Below, one piece after another: positions 11,521 to 22,245 of a stretch of 64,000 nt of DNA (within the stretch, counting starts at the first letter, position 1; each line of letters opens with the position of its first letter). The position numbers and the translations under genes are program-made. The stretch comes from Isoetes taiwanensis (Eukaryota > Streptophyta > Lycopodiopsida > Isoetales > Isoetaceae), in assembly GCA_021234155.1 (NCBI GenBank), contig JAJEKV010000049.1, positions 3,191,487-3,255,486 of the forward strand. The letters are read 5' to 3'. Under the pieces are notes generated by a model. The model had not been told where the DNA came from and searched no databases. It worked only from the letters and a program-made list of their open reading frames with translations.

Positions 11521-11756
11521 TATTAACAGTAATGAATTAAGGGATTAATCTCCCTGAACAAACACAATCAGTTTGTGCTTGTACACGTCATCAATCCATG
11601 TCAAAGGACATGATGATGTGTAAGTGTCCATGTCCATTCATGAAGAGATGCAACTCATGCCTCTTCACTGACTATGTAAAGCCATGATCCAGGATCTTTG
11701 GATCAATCATCAATCATCAATACATACAATTTTCCGCTTATTTCTGATTATTAACA
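11521..11756 (+). repeat. 3' LTR
   Basis: Matches the 5' LTR apart from a 6-bp duplication (GTCCAT), two substitutions and one deleted T. Followed by the flanking duplication GGCTG. Confidence 0.9.
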
Positions 11757-11761
11757 GGCTG

Positions 11762-13289
11762 CTCCCTGTGCAAAAACTGCCACGGAATGGCAGATCAAGG
11801 CGAAGATGGAAGGTCTTGGGTGTATTCCAATGCAAGGGCTTCGACAAGATCAGATAATTAGGGGGAAAAAAAATAAGCCATTCCGATGCAAGGGTAGAAT
11901 GGCAAAGATGGACTTAGGGCAGATGGTGAAGGGCGTTGCGGGCACTGGCTACATAGCCCATATCGTTATTGTGGAACAAAATATAAAGAATGGATTTTCT
12001 TACACAGAGGATTTTGATGGAGAGACTTCACTGCAAAAATAGGTGCAAAATCAGCTACAATGTTGGCAAAAAGAGTGCAAAAACTTACTGCCTAACAAAA
12101 CAGCGGAGAAAAGAGATGATCATAATAGAGAATATTTGATTCAGGCACAATATCATACCCACAAATTAATCCCTTCACCTCATCTTCTACACCCCAATGA
12201 AGGGCCTATGCATACCTAAGTCCATCATCAGCCAGGATCACCTCTTTAATCATTTCAATGTTGTAGATTAGATACTACCTGAGGCAGATCTATAAGTATA
12301 AATTGAGCTCCTAATCTAGCTGCCACAGGCCAGAAAGTCCTATTTCCCCATAGTTTTCTTGGAGATACCATGAAAGAGCCATGGCGGCCACAACTGAAAA
12401 GTAAAGCCTTTTGAGGGCAATTGGGTCATGGTTTCATTTTGTACTCCACAATGGCTTCCAACACCTCTTGTACCGCATCTATGCTAACTAACGCGGCCTC
12501 CTCAAATAGATCTCCAATATCTGGATCCTCCATTTGCCTGCAGAAACCCACTGCCCAATCAATTCCACTCAAGTTGATTCGGCAATAATTTTTGCACTCT
12601 TTTTTGCCAAATCAAGAGAACTTCAAAAAATATACCCCAAATGAAGGGTATTTTTATATGGTGGCTGAACAATTACAACAAAGTTGTTTTTCAGAAATAA
12701 CAGCTACACGATGCATCTTCTCCTCTATCATTTTATATTTTACCGAAAAAAGGCAACTTTTATTGAAATTTTTTTGAATCGGTGTTCCCCAACCATTATA
12801 ATATTCCACCATAGCTCAAGATAATTTCCTTTAGGGACAAATCAATATTAGAACACGAGAACACTTCTTAATCCTAGTGCCCAACTTTGACAAAAAGATA
12901 TCTTACATCACTCTTCTCCATTCAACAATAAATTCTCTAGCTAAAAGGTACTTTAGTCTCATATGGATATGTAGCCTATTGAGGCCAATGTGCCATAAAG
13001 TCTTGTGTGACTTCAATGTTGATAATGGCTTTAGCTTTAGCTATCACTTGCTAGCTTCCACAACATTCCAACTTCATATTGTGCGTCAGTATAGGGAAAT
13101 GTATAGCGCCTAGGGGGCGATAAGTTTCTTGTGGCTATAACCCTTGCTCATTCTTCATCCTAGAGACTTGCTTTTTCTCGCTCTTCAGTAGCATTAGATA
13201 TTTCGGCTATCTGCTTCAAAGGCTTGACTTCTTCTAACATATGCATTTGAGTAACTTCTTGAGGTTTGGGTGGTTCAATTTTTGTTATT
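11762..13289. other. No gene recognised
   Basis: Short frames only (for example 11806-12042, Lys/Gly-rich). The minus strand continues downstream of the gag remnant, so part of this may be unrecognisable Ty3-type pol, but no RT or integrase motif is visible. Confidence 0.5.
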
Positions 13290-14040
13290 TATCCCTCCCT
13301 GTAAAGACAATCCCTTATATAATGCTTTCTCCACATCTATAACATCCTCTCTTTGGTTTCTTCCTTTGCTTGAATTGATTGCCTTCTTCTTGCTTTTTTC
13401 CAAATTCATTGCTCTCACTATTGTACCTTCTTCTTTTAAAATATTAAAAGTATATGTATTTCCATTCTTTTATTTGCCTTTTTTTCACATCCACCTGGTC
13501 TGAAGTTTCCTCGTCCGAGATGTTTAACTTTCGAGTTTTAAATCTACCTTCCTCTCGACTATAAATGCCAACTTTGTAGCCTCATCTAAATCTATCGGAT
13601 TCAATATTTCCATCTTTACACATATGTCATCTCTACATCCACTGACATATTTTTGCGAAAGTTCATTTCCATCTAAATTTCTTATCAATGTTGCCAAATG
13701 GGTGAATTTAGAAGTGTAGAACAATTGTTTCATATTCATTTTGTATTAAATGGTCCCATGTGCTTTGCAGCTCAATTTGACAATTGGAAGATAGATGATG
13801 CGCTTAAATGCTTTTTGGAAACTTTCCCATTTGTCTACCTTAGGATCACACTCTTGTCTGCTTGGCACCATGCTTGAGCTTGAGCTTGATCCTTCAGACA
13901 AGTATCCATTGCTTGCAATCTTTCTACATCAGTTGCTTAACATGCTCGAAGAACTTTTTCCACTGACTTATAAAACTAACAACTCCAACTGGCTTCGTCT
14001 TTCATCCGTTGAAAGTCGGCATGCCTGCTTTCTTTAACTA
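13290..14040 (-). pseudogene. Ty3/gypsy-type gag remnant
   Basis: On the minus strand, 13739-13524 encodes a stretch including LDEATKLAFIVERKVDL, typical of plant retrotransposon gag C-termini. Downstream at 13344-13307 a CCHC zinc knuckle is visible as CYRCGE then HYIRDC, separated by a single-base frameshift. Upstream frames toward 14040 are too broken to align by eye. No LTRs found. Confidence 0.6.
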
Positions 14041-15198
14041 CTTTCTCAACTTTGGTGGTGGTGGAGGATTTGTTAGTTGAGGATAATTACGTAGAAATAG
14101 CTGCTGGTATGTATCTGGAAGGAAGCGGTACAAAATAGCCAAATTTGAGAATTTGTTGTCGCTTTTCTTGTTTTTAACATATGAAATACATATTTTGTCA
14201 AAAAGGGCACCTTTCATTTATTCCGTACTTTTTTTGCATTTTAGATATTATACTTTGTGCCTATTCTTGACATAAACTTTGTTAATCGAAAATAGAAAAT
14301 ACACTAGAACATACTATGTCTATTGATGCAAGTATAACAAGATGCAACTAGAACCAGCCTCAAGCACAATGCACTTACAAACTATAGCGTGGTCAAGTGA
14401 TAAGACCCAATCTAGAGATAATGTCTCTAAATACAATCTCTTGCATCCGGTTCAAGAGATTCATATGCCATCAATAAGTTTGCTTGGCAACAGAAACAAT
14501 GCCAGGAGCAGAGAATATAATACCATGAAGGACATAGAGTCTTCGACATTCTCAAATGGACTACAACGACTATGGAGAGTCAAGATGGAATGCTCTTTTC
14601 TTAGTTGGATGCCAAGAGAATGCTGGTTAGACCTCCTCACGATCAATGGACATTTTGCAAAAGGTACAAAAGGTTCAATGGACATATTGCAGAGACACGA
14701 CGATCACAATGATGGCAAAATGCATTCACATGCAAATGCCTATGAATAACCTACCATTGAAGTATCGAAACCTTCAGATGATGCTCCTAAATCCACAAAC
14801 TACGAGCCCAATTCTCCTGTAGAATTTTTACTGCCATCTAGCATGCAGCAAAAGGGCAATTAATGTCAAGAAAAGAAGATATACAAAGCTGACATCATGG
14901 TATATTTTCCATAGCACTAGCAGCCACAATCAAAGGCAATTTTTCTGCCACCTTTTTCCACAATAACGTATTCCATATAGAGAGAAAGAAAGTTGTTTGA
15001 AACATAGTTCGTGGTAATAAACAGCTCTTAATGTGCCAGACATGTGTTGAAATAGAACCTATTTGAACCCATCATCGACGTTGAATGCACAGACCGATGC
15101 AAAAAATGGAGGCGCTCATAAATCTTGTGATCATAGTGATGCCCACTATTAAAGTACCTCCAATTAAATATAGGTTGAAGATGTCTCATTGCATCCCA
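14041..15198. other. No gene recognised
   Basis: Short frames on both strands (for example 14342-14749) show no domain or motif I know, and no repeat boundaries are visible. Confidence 0.55.
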
Positions 15199-15207
15199 AA
15201 CCGTCAA

Positions 15208-15635
15208 GGGAAAATTTAAAAAATGCCCCTAATTTTTTGCAAAATTGCGAAAAATACCCATGTTTTAAGGGTATTTTTGGTAAAATGATCATAACTTTTT
15301 TTTGATGATCCAAATAGGAATATGTCCTTCAGATGAATTATAGGTGAGAATGATATCTTTCCATTAAAACTAAAATCATCTGAGAGTTTGGAATTGTAAG
15401 TTATGATTACAATTTGTTTGTGTCTAAGATTTCACATAACTTGTGATTCCAGACTCCGATTCAGGTAATTTTAGCTTTGATGAGAAGATAGCATCCTCAT
15501 ATATAATTCATCTGAAAGATACATTCCTATTTGGAACATCAGAAAAAAGTTATGGCCATTTTACCAAAAATATCGCTAAAATAGGGGTATTTTCGCAATT
15601 TTGCAAAAAATTAGGGGCATTTTTAAAATCTTCCC
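15208..15635. mobile_element. Mutator-type foldback MITE, 428 bp
   Basis: A 9-bp duplication AACCGTCAA flanks it (15199-15207 and 15636-15644). The ends begin GGGAAAATTT and, complemented, GGGAAGATTT, and the arms stay complementary for roughly 130-150 bp with shared blocks such as TGCCCCTAATTTTTTGCAAA. Long arms, G-starting termini and a 9-bp duplication fit a Mutator-like non-autonomous element. The apparent frame at 15443-15694 is an arm of the palindrome. Confidence 0.88.
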
Positions 15636-15969
15636 AACCGTCAATAAACTCTGCAAAAATGGAAACGTATTTTGAGAATGGCCTGAATGAGTAAAACATA
15701 GCCCATGGTAAAACATATTTAACTGCAATTTATCAAATGGAATGTAGCGATCAACTAGTTGCCTGATAAGACACAAACCAAGAGAATCATCCACATCCCC
15801 GAGAAGCCTCCAATATAATAAGTTCTGCACCTTAGATTATGAATCTATCAACAAGGAGGCCCTGCATACATGGGTACTACTGAACAAAGACTTGGACACT
15901 GTGATGCCATCCACAAGTGATAACTTTATTGTAATCCACCAGAAGAGATGTTGCTCTAAGCTTTAATAT

Positions 15970-16021
15970 TCTCTTTACAAGAACCCTACATGGATAATCA
16001 TGCAAGGTTCTTGTAAAGAGA
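15970..16021. repeat. Perfect 16-bp inverted repeat (hairpin)
   Basis: TCTCTTTACAAGAACC (15970-15985) and its exact complement (16006-16021) are separated by 20 bases. A third partial copy, TTCTTGTAAAGA, follows near 16049. No gene is nearby. Confidence 0.8.
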
Positions 16022-16403
16022 TTATCGGTGCAAAGATTATTGAGATTATTCTTGTAAAGACATTGAGGTTTAAAATGGCCAAAAATACATTTTATACTTC
16101 TAAGATATGTTTTTTGGGAAAAATATGTACGAAATTTTTATTAAAAAAAGTACAGTACCTATCCTTGACTAATACATGCTTCTTCTGTGCCTTCCTCCTT
16201 GTTCGCTTTAGTGGCTAGTCCATTGGGTTAGCAACTAAGAAATCTTATGTTAAGTCTCTGGGGGGTTTGTTATATGTCCTCATGGATGCTGCCAATGTGG
16301 CATGACGTAAAAATTCTATCTATTTATTTATCCATCTTTATAACAAAGCGTAAAAGAGCCTCTTAGATGATGCAACAATAAATAACTAGCACAAAGCCTC
16401 AAC

Positions 16404-16493
16404 GATGGATGGATGGATGGATGGATGGATGGATGGATGGATGGATGGATGGATGGATGGATGGATGGATGGATGGACGCACGCACGCACGCG
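16404..16493. repeat. (GGAT)n then (CGCA)n microsatellite
   Basis: About 18 GATG units run into four CGCA units. The open frame through it is a repeat artefact. A smaller (ATTC)n tract lies at about 16856-16876. Confidence 0.95.
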
Positions 16494-17182
16494 GGGCCAT
16501 TGGGCATTCATGACGAATGTCAATGACTGGATGAAAAAACTTAGATGGGCCCTTCATGAAATAGAACAATTGTTAGAGCAGAAACATGGAGCTTCATAAG
16601 ATCCATCATGAATTGGTATTTAAAACCTAATCCAAGTAAGCATTAACACATAAAATATCAAGGTGACACTATTATAAGCTTTCGCAAAATCATGTTCAAG
16701 ATACACAATCAGAAGATTTTGCCAAGACGGGCCCAATTAATTCCCTTATATGCAGCGGTAAAGTTGTTAAGGATGCACCTCCTAGGCAAAACTCACGACT
16801 GAGTTGTTGAAATGGCATGTCCGACTGAGTTGTTGACAGGTCTTTACGGACGTTATTCATTCATTCATTCATTCATACAAACAAACAAACAATGAGCATG
16901 AAAAACAGGGGCATGGACAAGCAAGTTATGGGCTATTGAAATGACAGATTGCAGCTATGTTCTTTGCTGAAATTTTAAAGTTCTTCTTGGGAACATTTCT
17001 AGAAATTCCAAATCGATGGGGCTGTCAATTTGTAAGCTTCTAAAATATTGGAGTTGAATGGGGACTTTGGTTATGACATACCTTATATATTAGCTTGATC
17101 ATAAGAGCTCATTTACATTAAATCTCAGGAATATATTTACAGGCTACAAAAAATAGTCTCTACAATCTACAAAGAGTGCAGG

Positions 17183-18145
17183 CTATGGTGAAGGATAAGC
17201 ACAGCTGCTAGTGGACGGATCCCACAAGGCAGGTAAAAGAAATGCTCTGCTTCCAACACCATAAGCATTGAAACTGGCACCACTCTTTTTGTCCACCAAC
17301 AGATCTCCTGGATAACCAGAGTAAGAACCCTTTCCAAATATGCCTGTGCAAGCTGTAGCAGCTTCTAATGGGGCCTTAGCATCTCCTTGATAGTATCCAT
17401 TGGTGAAAGGATTTGTGGCAGTCCCAGCAACTATGGTAGCAATGTTTATGATCATTCCGTCAATACCCACATCTCCATTTGGTGCAATCAGTGGCTTTGT
17501 ATCAGGCCCAAAATAATTTTTGGCGCTTGCAAATGGCCAGGCGCATTTGCCAGGGCATTGGGCTGCTGAGTTTCCAACCCAAGCATATGGAATTGCTTGC
17601 TTTTTATCGCTTTTGATTGAGGAATGCGAAGCACAAGTTTGCACACAGAAGCCTTCTACATTGACATCATCAGAAGTGAGGAGCAGATAGAGAGCATTTG
17701 ATCCTCCGGCAAAGGGCTTAGAATTGGATGCCTGCTTTACCAGATTCTCCATATCCAACTTCTTCAGATTTTTACCAAGCGAATACGAATCAGATGATTC
17801 TGCTCCCAATTTCACAGATTCCAGAACAGATTTTCCTGCAGCATCTTTATAGCCAGAAGTTTTTTTCCACCAGGAACTAACGGAGGGGGTTTTCCTATCG
17901 ACGGATGAAAATGATGCGAGGAAATCTTTGACAATAGCCCGTTGAGCAGGAGTGAAGGAACCATACCATATGAGATAAACATTGAGGGTTCCCTGGCCAG
18001 ACAAAAGGGGGCCTTTGTGGTAATTAAGCACCACAGAAGGCTGCTGCACAAGCTCGGCTAGATGGCGATGGTGAGAAGGCCTGGCATTTGAGAGTAGAAT
18101 AGAGGCACAAAACAGAGCAACAGAAAGGAGGACTCGGAAACCCAT
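17183..18145 (-). CDS. EXL: EXORDIUM-like (PHI-1 family) secreted protein 1
   Basis: A 320-residue intronless protein of the plant EXORDIUM/phosphate-induced-1 family, secreted to the cell wall and linked in Arabidopsis to brassinosteroid- and carbon-dependent growth; its biochemistry is unknown. The N-terminus (FRVLLSVALFCASILLSNA) is a signal peptide ending at about residue 21. Family blocks follow: LNYHKGPLLSG (~40-50), LNVYLIWYGSF (~54-64), PSVSSWWKKTSGY, YVWVG-like YAWVGNSAAQCPGKCAWPF (~188-206), APNGDVGIDGMIINIAT, NPFTNGYYQGD and the C-terminal RAFLLPALWDP. Length matches the family (about 310-320). The start is fixed by the signal peptide and by the paralogue at 62268-63230, which starts identically. 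Confidence 0.95.
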   Translation of the reverse strand: MGFRVLLSVALFCASILLSNARPSHHRHLAELVQQPSVVLNYHKGPLLSGQGTLNVYLIWYGSFTPAQRAIVKDFLASFSSVDRKTPSVSSWWKKTSGYKDAAGKSVLESVKLGAESSDSYSLGKNLKKLDMENLVKQASNSKPFAGGSNALYLLLTSDDVNVEGFCVQTCASHSSIKSDKKQAIPYAWVGNSAAQCPGKCAWPFASAKNYFGPDTKPLIAPNGDVGIDGMIINIATIVAGTATNPFTNGYYQGDAKAPLEAATACTGIFGKGSYSGYPGDLLVDKKSGASFNAYGVGSRAFLLPALWDPSTSSCAYPSP

Positions 18146-18228
18146 TTTGCAAATGATGTTCGGTTTCGCAAATGGCGAAGAAAGAAATATTAGACAAACA
18201 ACTTGGGAAATGAAAGGAAGAGTCCTCC

Positions 18229-18236
18229 ATTTTATA
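18229..18236 (-). promoter_or_regulatory. TATA box of EXORDIUM-like gene 1
   Basis: CCTATAAAAT on the minus strand, about 85-90 bases upstream of the start codon, giving a plausible short 5' UTR. Confidence 0.7.
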
Positions 18237-18294
18237 GGCCCCCTTGTAACATTGAAGTTTCAATGTAGGTTCCATAACCCAGCCTGGAATTATA

Positions 18295-18302
18295 TGACGT
18301 GG
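18295..18302 (-). promoter_or_regulatory. ACGT-core element (CCACGTCA) of gene 1
   Basis: TGACGTGG on the plus strand, 59 bases upstream of the TATA box. The same octamer lies at matching spacing before gene 2 (63440-63447). Such ACGT-core sites bind plant bZIP factors. Confidence 0.55.
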
Positions 18303-18399
18303 CCTCACCTTCGCTTGGTCCATCATCTTTGTGTTGGTATATTTAATTTGATCATAGACATTTGCGATTAAGGTAAATTTCTAGGTACCAATTTAATTA

Positions 18400-18963
18400 A
18401 ACAAACCGGCAATATATGTTTCCTTCACGCCGACATGAACACATATCTTAGTACCCTTCCACTTCTTCATTCCTATTTTATCATCTGAATGCATGAATCA
18501 TTCATCTTAGGTACATAGTTTATAGCTTACGAGCGAACATGGCTTGTTTAATCCTTTGGCAATCAGTCCATGCTCCTTCGCCTTCTAACAATGTCTCTCC
18601 TTTCTTCAACATTACGACTATATATACTGATTATATACTTAACAAAACTATGTTGATTATGAACTCTTTGTTTAATGCCATAATGTACCTACCAATGTCT
18701 CCAATGGCCCGACATAATGTCATTCAACTTGTTCATCCTCTCAACAATAAGTCATTTCTTGAGTACTTCATTCTTTAGAGTTGACATGCATCGAGTTTCA
18801 CAACAATTAGGTCTATCCTATACACATGTTGCAACATGTCATTAGCAATTGATAATGATTATCATCCACTATATGAGATTTGCAGCTCCTCAACTGATGT
18901 TCAAAGCTTGGTCGATAAGTTATGGGATCTATTCCCACAGTGTCCTACTAGTTGGCCCACAAA
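18400..18963. other. No gene recognised
   Basis: AT-rich intergenic DNA upstream of EXORDIUM-like gene 1. A short frame at 18539-18778 shows no known domain. Confidence 0.5.
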
Positions 18964-19720
18964 CGAAATTTTGACCACCTTAAAATTTCGCCCTTTTTCG
19001 ACTCGTTTTTTTACAGTGAAAAAGTTTGTTGATTGTCTTTGCGGTTTTGGCGGCGCCGCTTTCTACTCTGCTTTTGCACTGCGCCTTCTCCTCTGCTTGT
19101 GCACTCTGCTTCTGTCGGTTTCAACCATAGCTTTGCCCTGTAGTCGGCCGGAACTGTAGCACGTCCTGTAGTCATAGATTTGTGGTTGCCCTGTAGTCGG
19201 CTGGAACTGGATGGACGATGGTCCAAAAAGGGCAAGATTCTTTCCTGCACTGATGTGAAGAAAAAACAGAGGAAATTTGGAATTTTTCACAGCAAAAACA
19301 AGGTGCAAACAGGGGATTTTTTTCACTATTCTTCCATGATCTTCCCCTTTCCGGGCCGATTCTTGTTTTTATTTTCTTTCTATCTTCTTCCAAACGCAAT
19401 GATCCTAATATCAGGAGTTTTTTCAGCTTTATTCTTCAGGAGCTCGTAGCTCGATTATTGCAGACGAGTCCAATCCACAGAATGAAGGCCTCCTGCATAC
19501 AGTGTAAACACCTATCAAATGTAATAGAGTGCAGAGTGTAAAATCAGAGCCGCCACCGGGCAAAGATACGATGCAAACGCCATAGCCATGGCTGGAAACA
19601 AGGCCGGAAACGCTGGAACCATAGCCAAGGCTGGATGGAACCGCTGGAAATGCCGGAAACGCAAAGCCAAGACTGGAATCAATCATGAACGGGCGAAATT
19701 TTAAGGTGGACAAAATTTCG
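18964..19720. mobile_element. Inverted-repeat element, ~757 bp, unclassified
   Basis: Termini 18964-18993 and 19691-19720 are inverted repeats matching at 29 of 30 positions, starting CGAAATTTTG and continuing CCACCTTAAAATTTCGCCC. The interior holds a short tandem motif (CCCTGTAGTCGGCYGGAACTG at about 19137 and 19188) and GGCTGGAA-type repeats (19585-19675). No transposase. Target duplication is unclear because the termini are themselves AAATTT-rich. Confidence 0.65.
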
Positions 19721-19862
19721 TCGGAGAATTTCACTCACCGTTGAAATTTCTCCAGGAAATTTCGAGCAGACCTGGCGGCACCACTCGCGGCTCCGGCCGC
19801 CGTGGCCCGTGTCAGTCCTGAATTTCCGAGAAATTTCAAGGTGAGTGAAATTTCTCCTTCCT
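19721..19862. repeat. Palindromic mini-element (~140 bp) abutting the previous one
   Basis: Left arm GGAGAATTTCACTCACC plus TTGAAATTTCTC is complementary to the right arm near 19826-19858 over about 40 bp with small gaps. The centre is GC-rich. It may be part of a compound of related AATTTC-rich elements. Confidence 0.55.
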
Positions 19863-19869
19863 AAATACA

Positions 19870-21118
19870 TATAGCAATGAGCCACCACTCTGGAGAACTC
19901 TTTAGCTTGTTGGAAATCGAGAATTTTCGGCACGTGTAGAATTTGTGCTCATTGGAGATTTGTTATTTCTTTTGGCATTGTATGCAATCATTTAGATACA
20001 ACAATCATTGCCCATTTCGTTTGCAACCTTACTCTTGCAATGACAAACTAATAAATACCATCTTTAAGAGAAGCATGGGCAATGTTGATATGAAGTTGTA
20101 TCTAGACACACTGCCTATATAAGATGGCCATTTGGGTTCACATATCGTTTATTACAAATGCTATATATGGGAAAATACAGGATATGTGGTTGCCTCTTAT
20201 AGAAGTAATTGAAGACATTGTTTTTTCCGCAGAGGAATGGGATAGAGTATGGAAACATTTAAGGCATACGATGCTTGGCATCAATTAAGTGATATGATGC
20301 TACATGCTTGATGAAATAAATTTAATCTGCTTAATTGATTATATTCTTTATGAATCAATATCACATTGCGCAAGGTTGTCATTGTGGACCCTATACAAGC
20401 CGAAAGATTTAATATAAGATGCCGATAAACACAGAATGTTCTACAATTGGACTTTATTCTAGAGTGCTCATTATACAACATTTTGAATGACGTAATAAAA
20501 AGCATTCTCTCACTTTTATATGAAATTAAATTATCCATAAAGAAAAAGGGCATTCCTTAGTTAAAAATTATTTGGCTTCAGGGAGGCAGAAAACATATGA
20601 ATGCAAATAGTGGAGTAGATCAAGTAGAATCTTTGCTTTTTCCAAGCATGTCATACAAAGCGCTCATCTGGAGCTGAAACATCATATCACGCAGAGGAGA
20701 GGTTCCATGCTCCAAGGGGAATTGAAGGGTAGAATACGGCCATATATTTGAAAGAAGATGGTGAAGCAAATTTTGGATTCGACCCGGGGGGGAGGGGATG
20801 AAGAAAGTAAATAAGATTTAGGAGACTGTAGAAGGCAGTTATATAGCAAATACATGGATATCATAATTTGATCATTATATTAATTTAAAAAAGCAAAACT
20901 ATCATTACCTTTAGGTTAGTACTGGATATTTGATATCATATAGCTAGAATTTGCTACCTAATTTTTTACATCCACAGACTTCACAAATAACTTCATTATC
21001 AAAATGCTCATTATGGCATCTAACAAAGAGCACTAAGGATTTTTTTAGAAGAGTTATAAAGGCTATGGAGGGGATAATGAAGATCAGTTTGAAGGACAGT
21101 CAACACCTATGTTTTTCC
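19870..21118. other. No gene recognised
   Basis: AT-rich intergenic DNA. Short frames at 20281-20553 and 20682-20864 (minus) have no recognisable domain. Confidence 0.5.
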
Positions 21119-21455
21119 CTATATTCTAAACGAGGTGAGCCCTGGACTACCTCGATCGTCGGATCCGTCCATCCTATAGCCTAGATCGTATGTTGGGGCC
21201 TCTGGGTGTGTTTCGTTTCAATTATGGTCATTTATTATTTGGGGTGCCTATGATTTTGAAATATGAAATACAAGTTCGCCTAAAATTTTAGAATATAAAA
21301 TAAGGAGACTCGACCAGAATAGTTCTTATCCTAATAAGAATGCTTTAACTAATGCAACCATCAAGCTGATGTGCTTATTCTTTCTATTGAACCTATGCTC
21401 CCCGTTAGGGGTATAGTCTATGGTCTCAGGAATGGTGATTTAAATGGATTCATAT
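21119..21455 (-). repeat. Diverged inverted copy of the 6938-8158 repeat
   Basis: Read on the minus strand this matches the end of the arrayed unit in order: ATGGTCTCAGGAA-type sequence, the TTATTAGGA block, the AGGCGCC-like block, GAGGCCCCAACATACGATC and finally the CACCTCGTTTAGAAT boundary (21119-21135). It shows the family is dispersed. Confidence 0.7.
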
Positions 21456-21840
21456 CCCCCTTGAATGAATGAATAATGAATAAGCTGGGTTGTCTTAAAT
21501 AAATATATCAATATAATATTTATGTTTGCTTTGTTAGGGCCCAGGACCCAATTTTTTTTTTTTTTATTATAACAATCAACACATAATTACCATTAACATT
21601 AATTAACACAGCCATTGCATCCAACACTTTTAAATTAAAACCCCCTTTGGTTTGGGTGCATATTCACACGGGGGGGTGACTCTGGATATCGAGAGCTGTT
21701 GGATGGGCATATTTACCCATTATTCCTCTATCTAGGCCATTGATAGCGATCCTTGTTTGTGGGATATGCTTGTACAAATTTTTGTATACTGTATCACAAG
21801 GCTTGCAAAATAGTATAAGGTTTGAGGCAATGTACTAAAT

Positions 21841-21841
<1 letters not shown>

Positions 21842-21878
<37 letters not shown>

Positions 21879-22029
21879 ACGACAAACTTTATTGAAACAC
21901 CAAGCCAAAAGCCAGATACAACTACAGAGGCGGGAATAAAATCTCAGAGGATAGTCATGATCCTTTGAGTAGAACACCAGCCTAAGCAGTTCGTCTAATT
22001 CTGCTCTCGAGCCTATAACCATAGACCTT
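21842..22029 (-). mobile_element. L1-type LINE 3' end with poly(A) tail, 188 bp
   Basis: On the minus strand it reads a short 3' UTR ending TTTCAATAAAGTTTGTCGTT and then about 32 As. Imperfect 10-11-bp duplications TGTACTAAATG (21831-21841) and TGTACTAATG (22030-22039) flank it. This is a severely 5'-truncated insertion. Confidence 0.8.
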
Positions 22030-22245
22030 TGTACTAATGAAAAGCACGAGGAGCTGAAAAACTATGGAAACCTGGACTCCACTGTAAACAATAATGAAGA
22101 TAAAAGATTTAATCTGTGGAAATAGGGCAATACCTTAGAAAGAATTATAAGACCTAGGTTTTCTGAATGGATTAAGAAAGGAGTTCCAAATGAATCCCGT
22201 AGCGGCAGAGTAGAAGAGGCCTTAAATTCTCTTTCTTCTAAAAAC

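Larger units (their letters stand above)
9105..11756 (+). mobile_element. Young non-autonomous LTR retrotransposon, 2652 bp
   Basis: Two direct LTRs (231 and 236 bp) differ by two substitutions, a 6-bp insertion and a 1-bp gap. A 5-bp duplication GGCTG flanks the element (9100-9104, 11757-11761). The primer site TGGTATCAGAGCC is complementary to the 3' end of initiator tRNA-Met, and a purine tract TAAGGGGGAG precedes the 3' LTR. The ~2.2 kb interior lacks protease, integrase and RT, so it must have been mobilised in trans. LTR termini are TA...CA, not TG...CA. Copia versus Ty3 origin cannot be told from what remains. Confidence 0.92.

Noticed and set aside
16405-16599. Protein-like frame of repeated MDGW
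   Set aside because: Translation of a tetranucleotide microsatellite.
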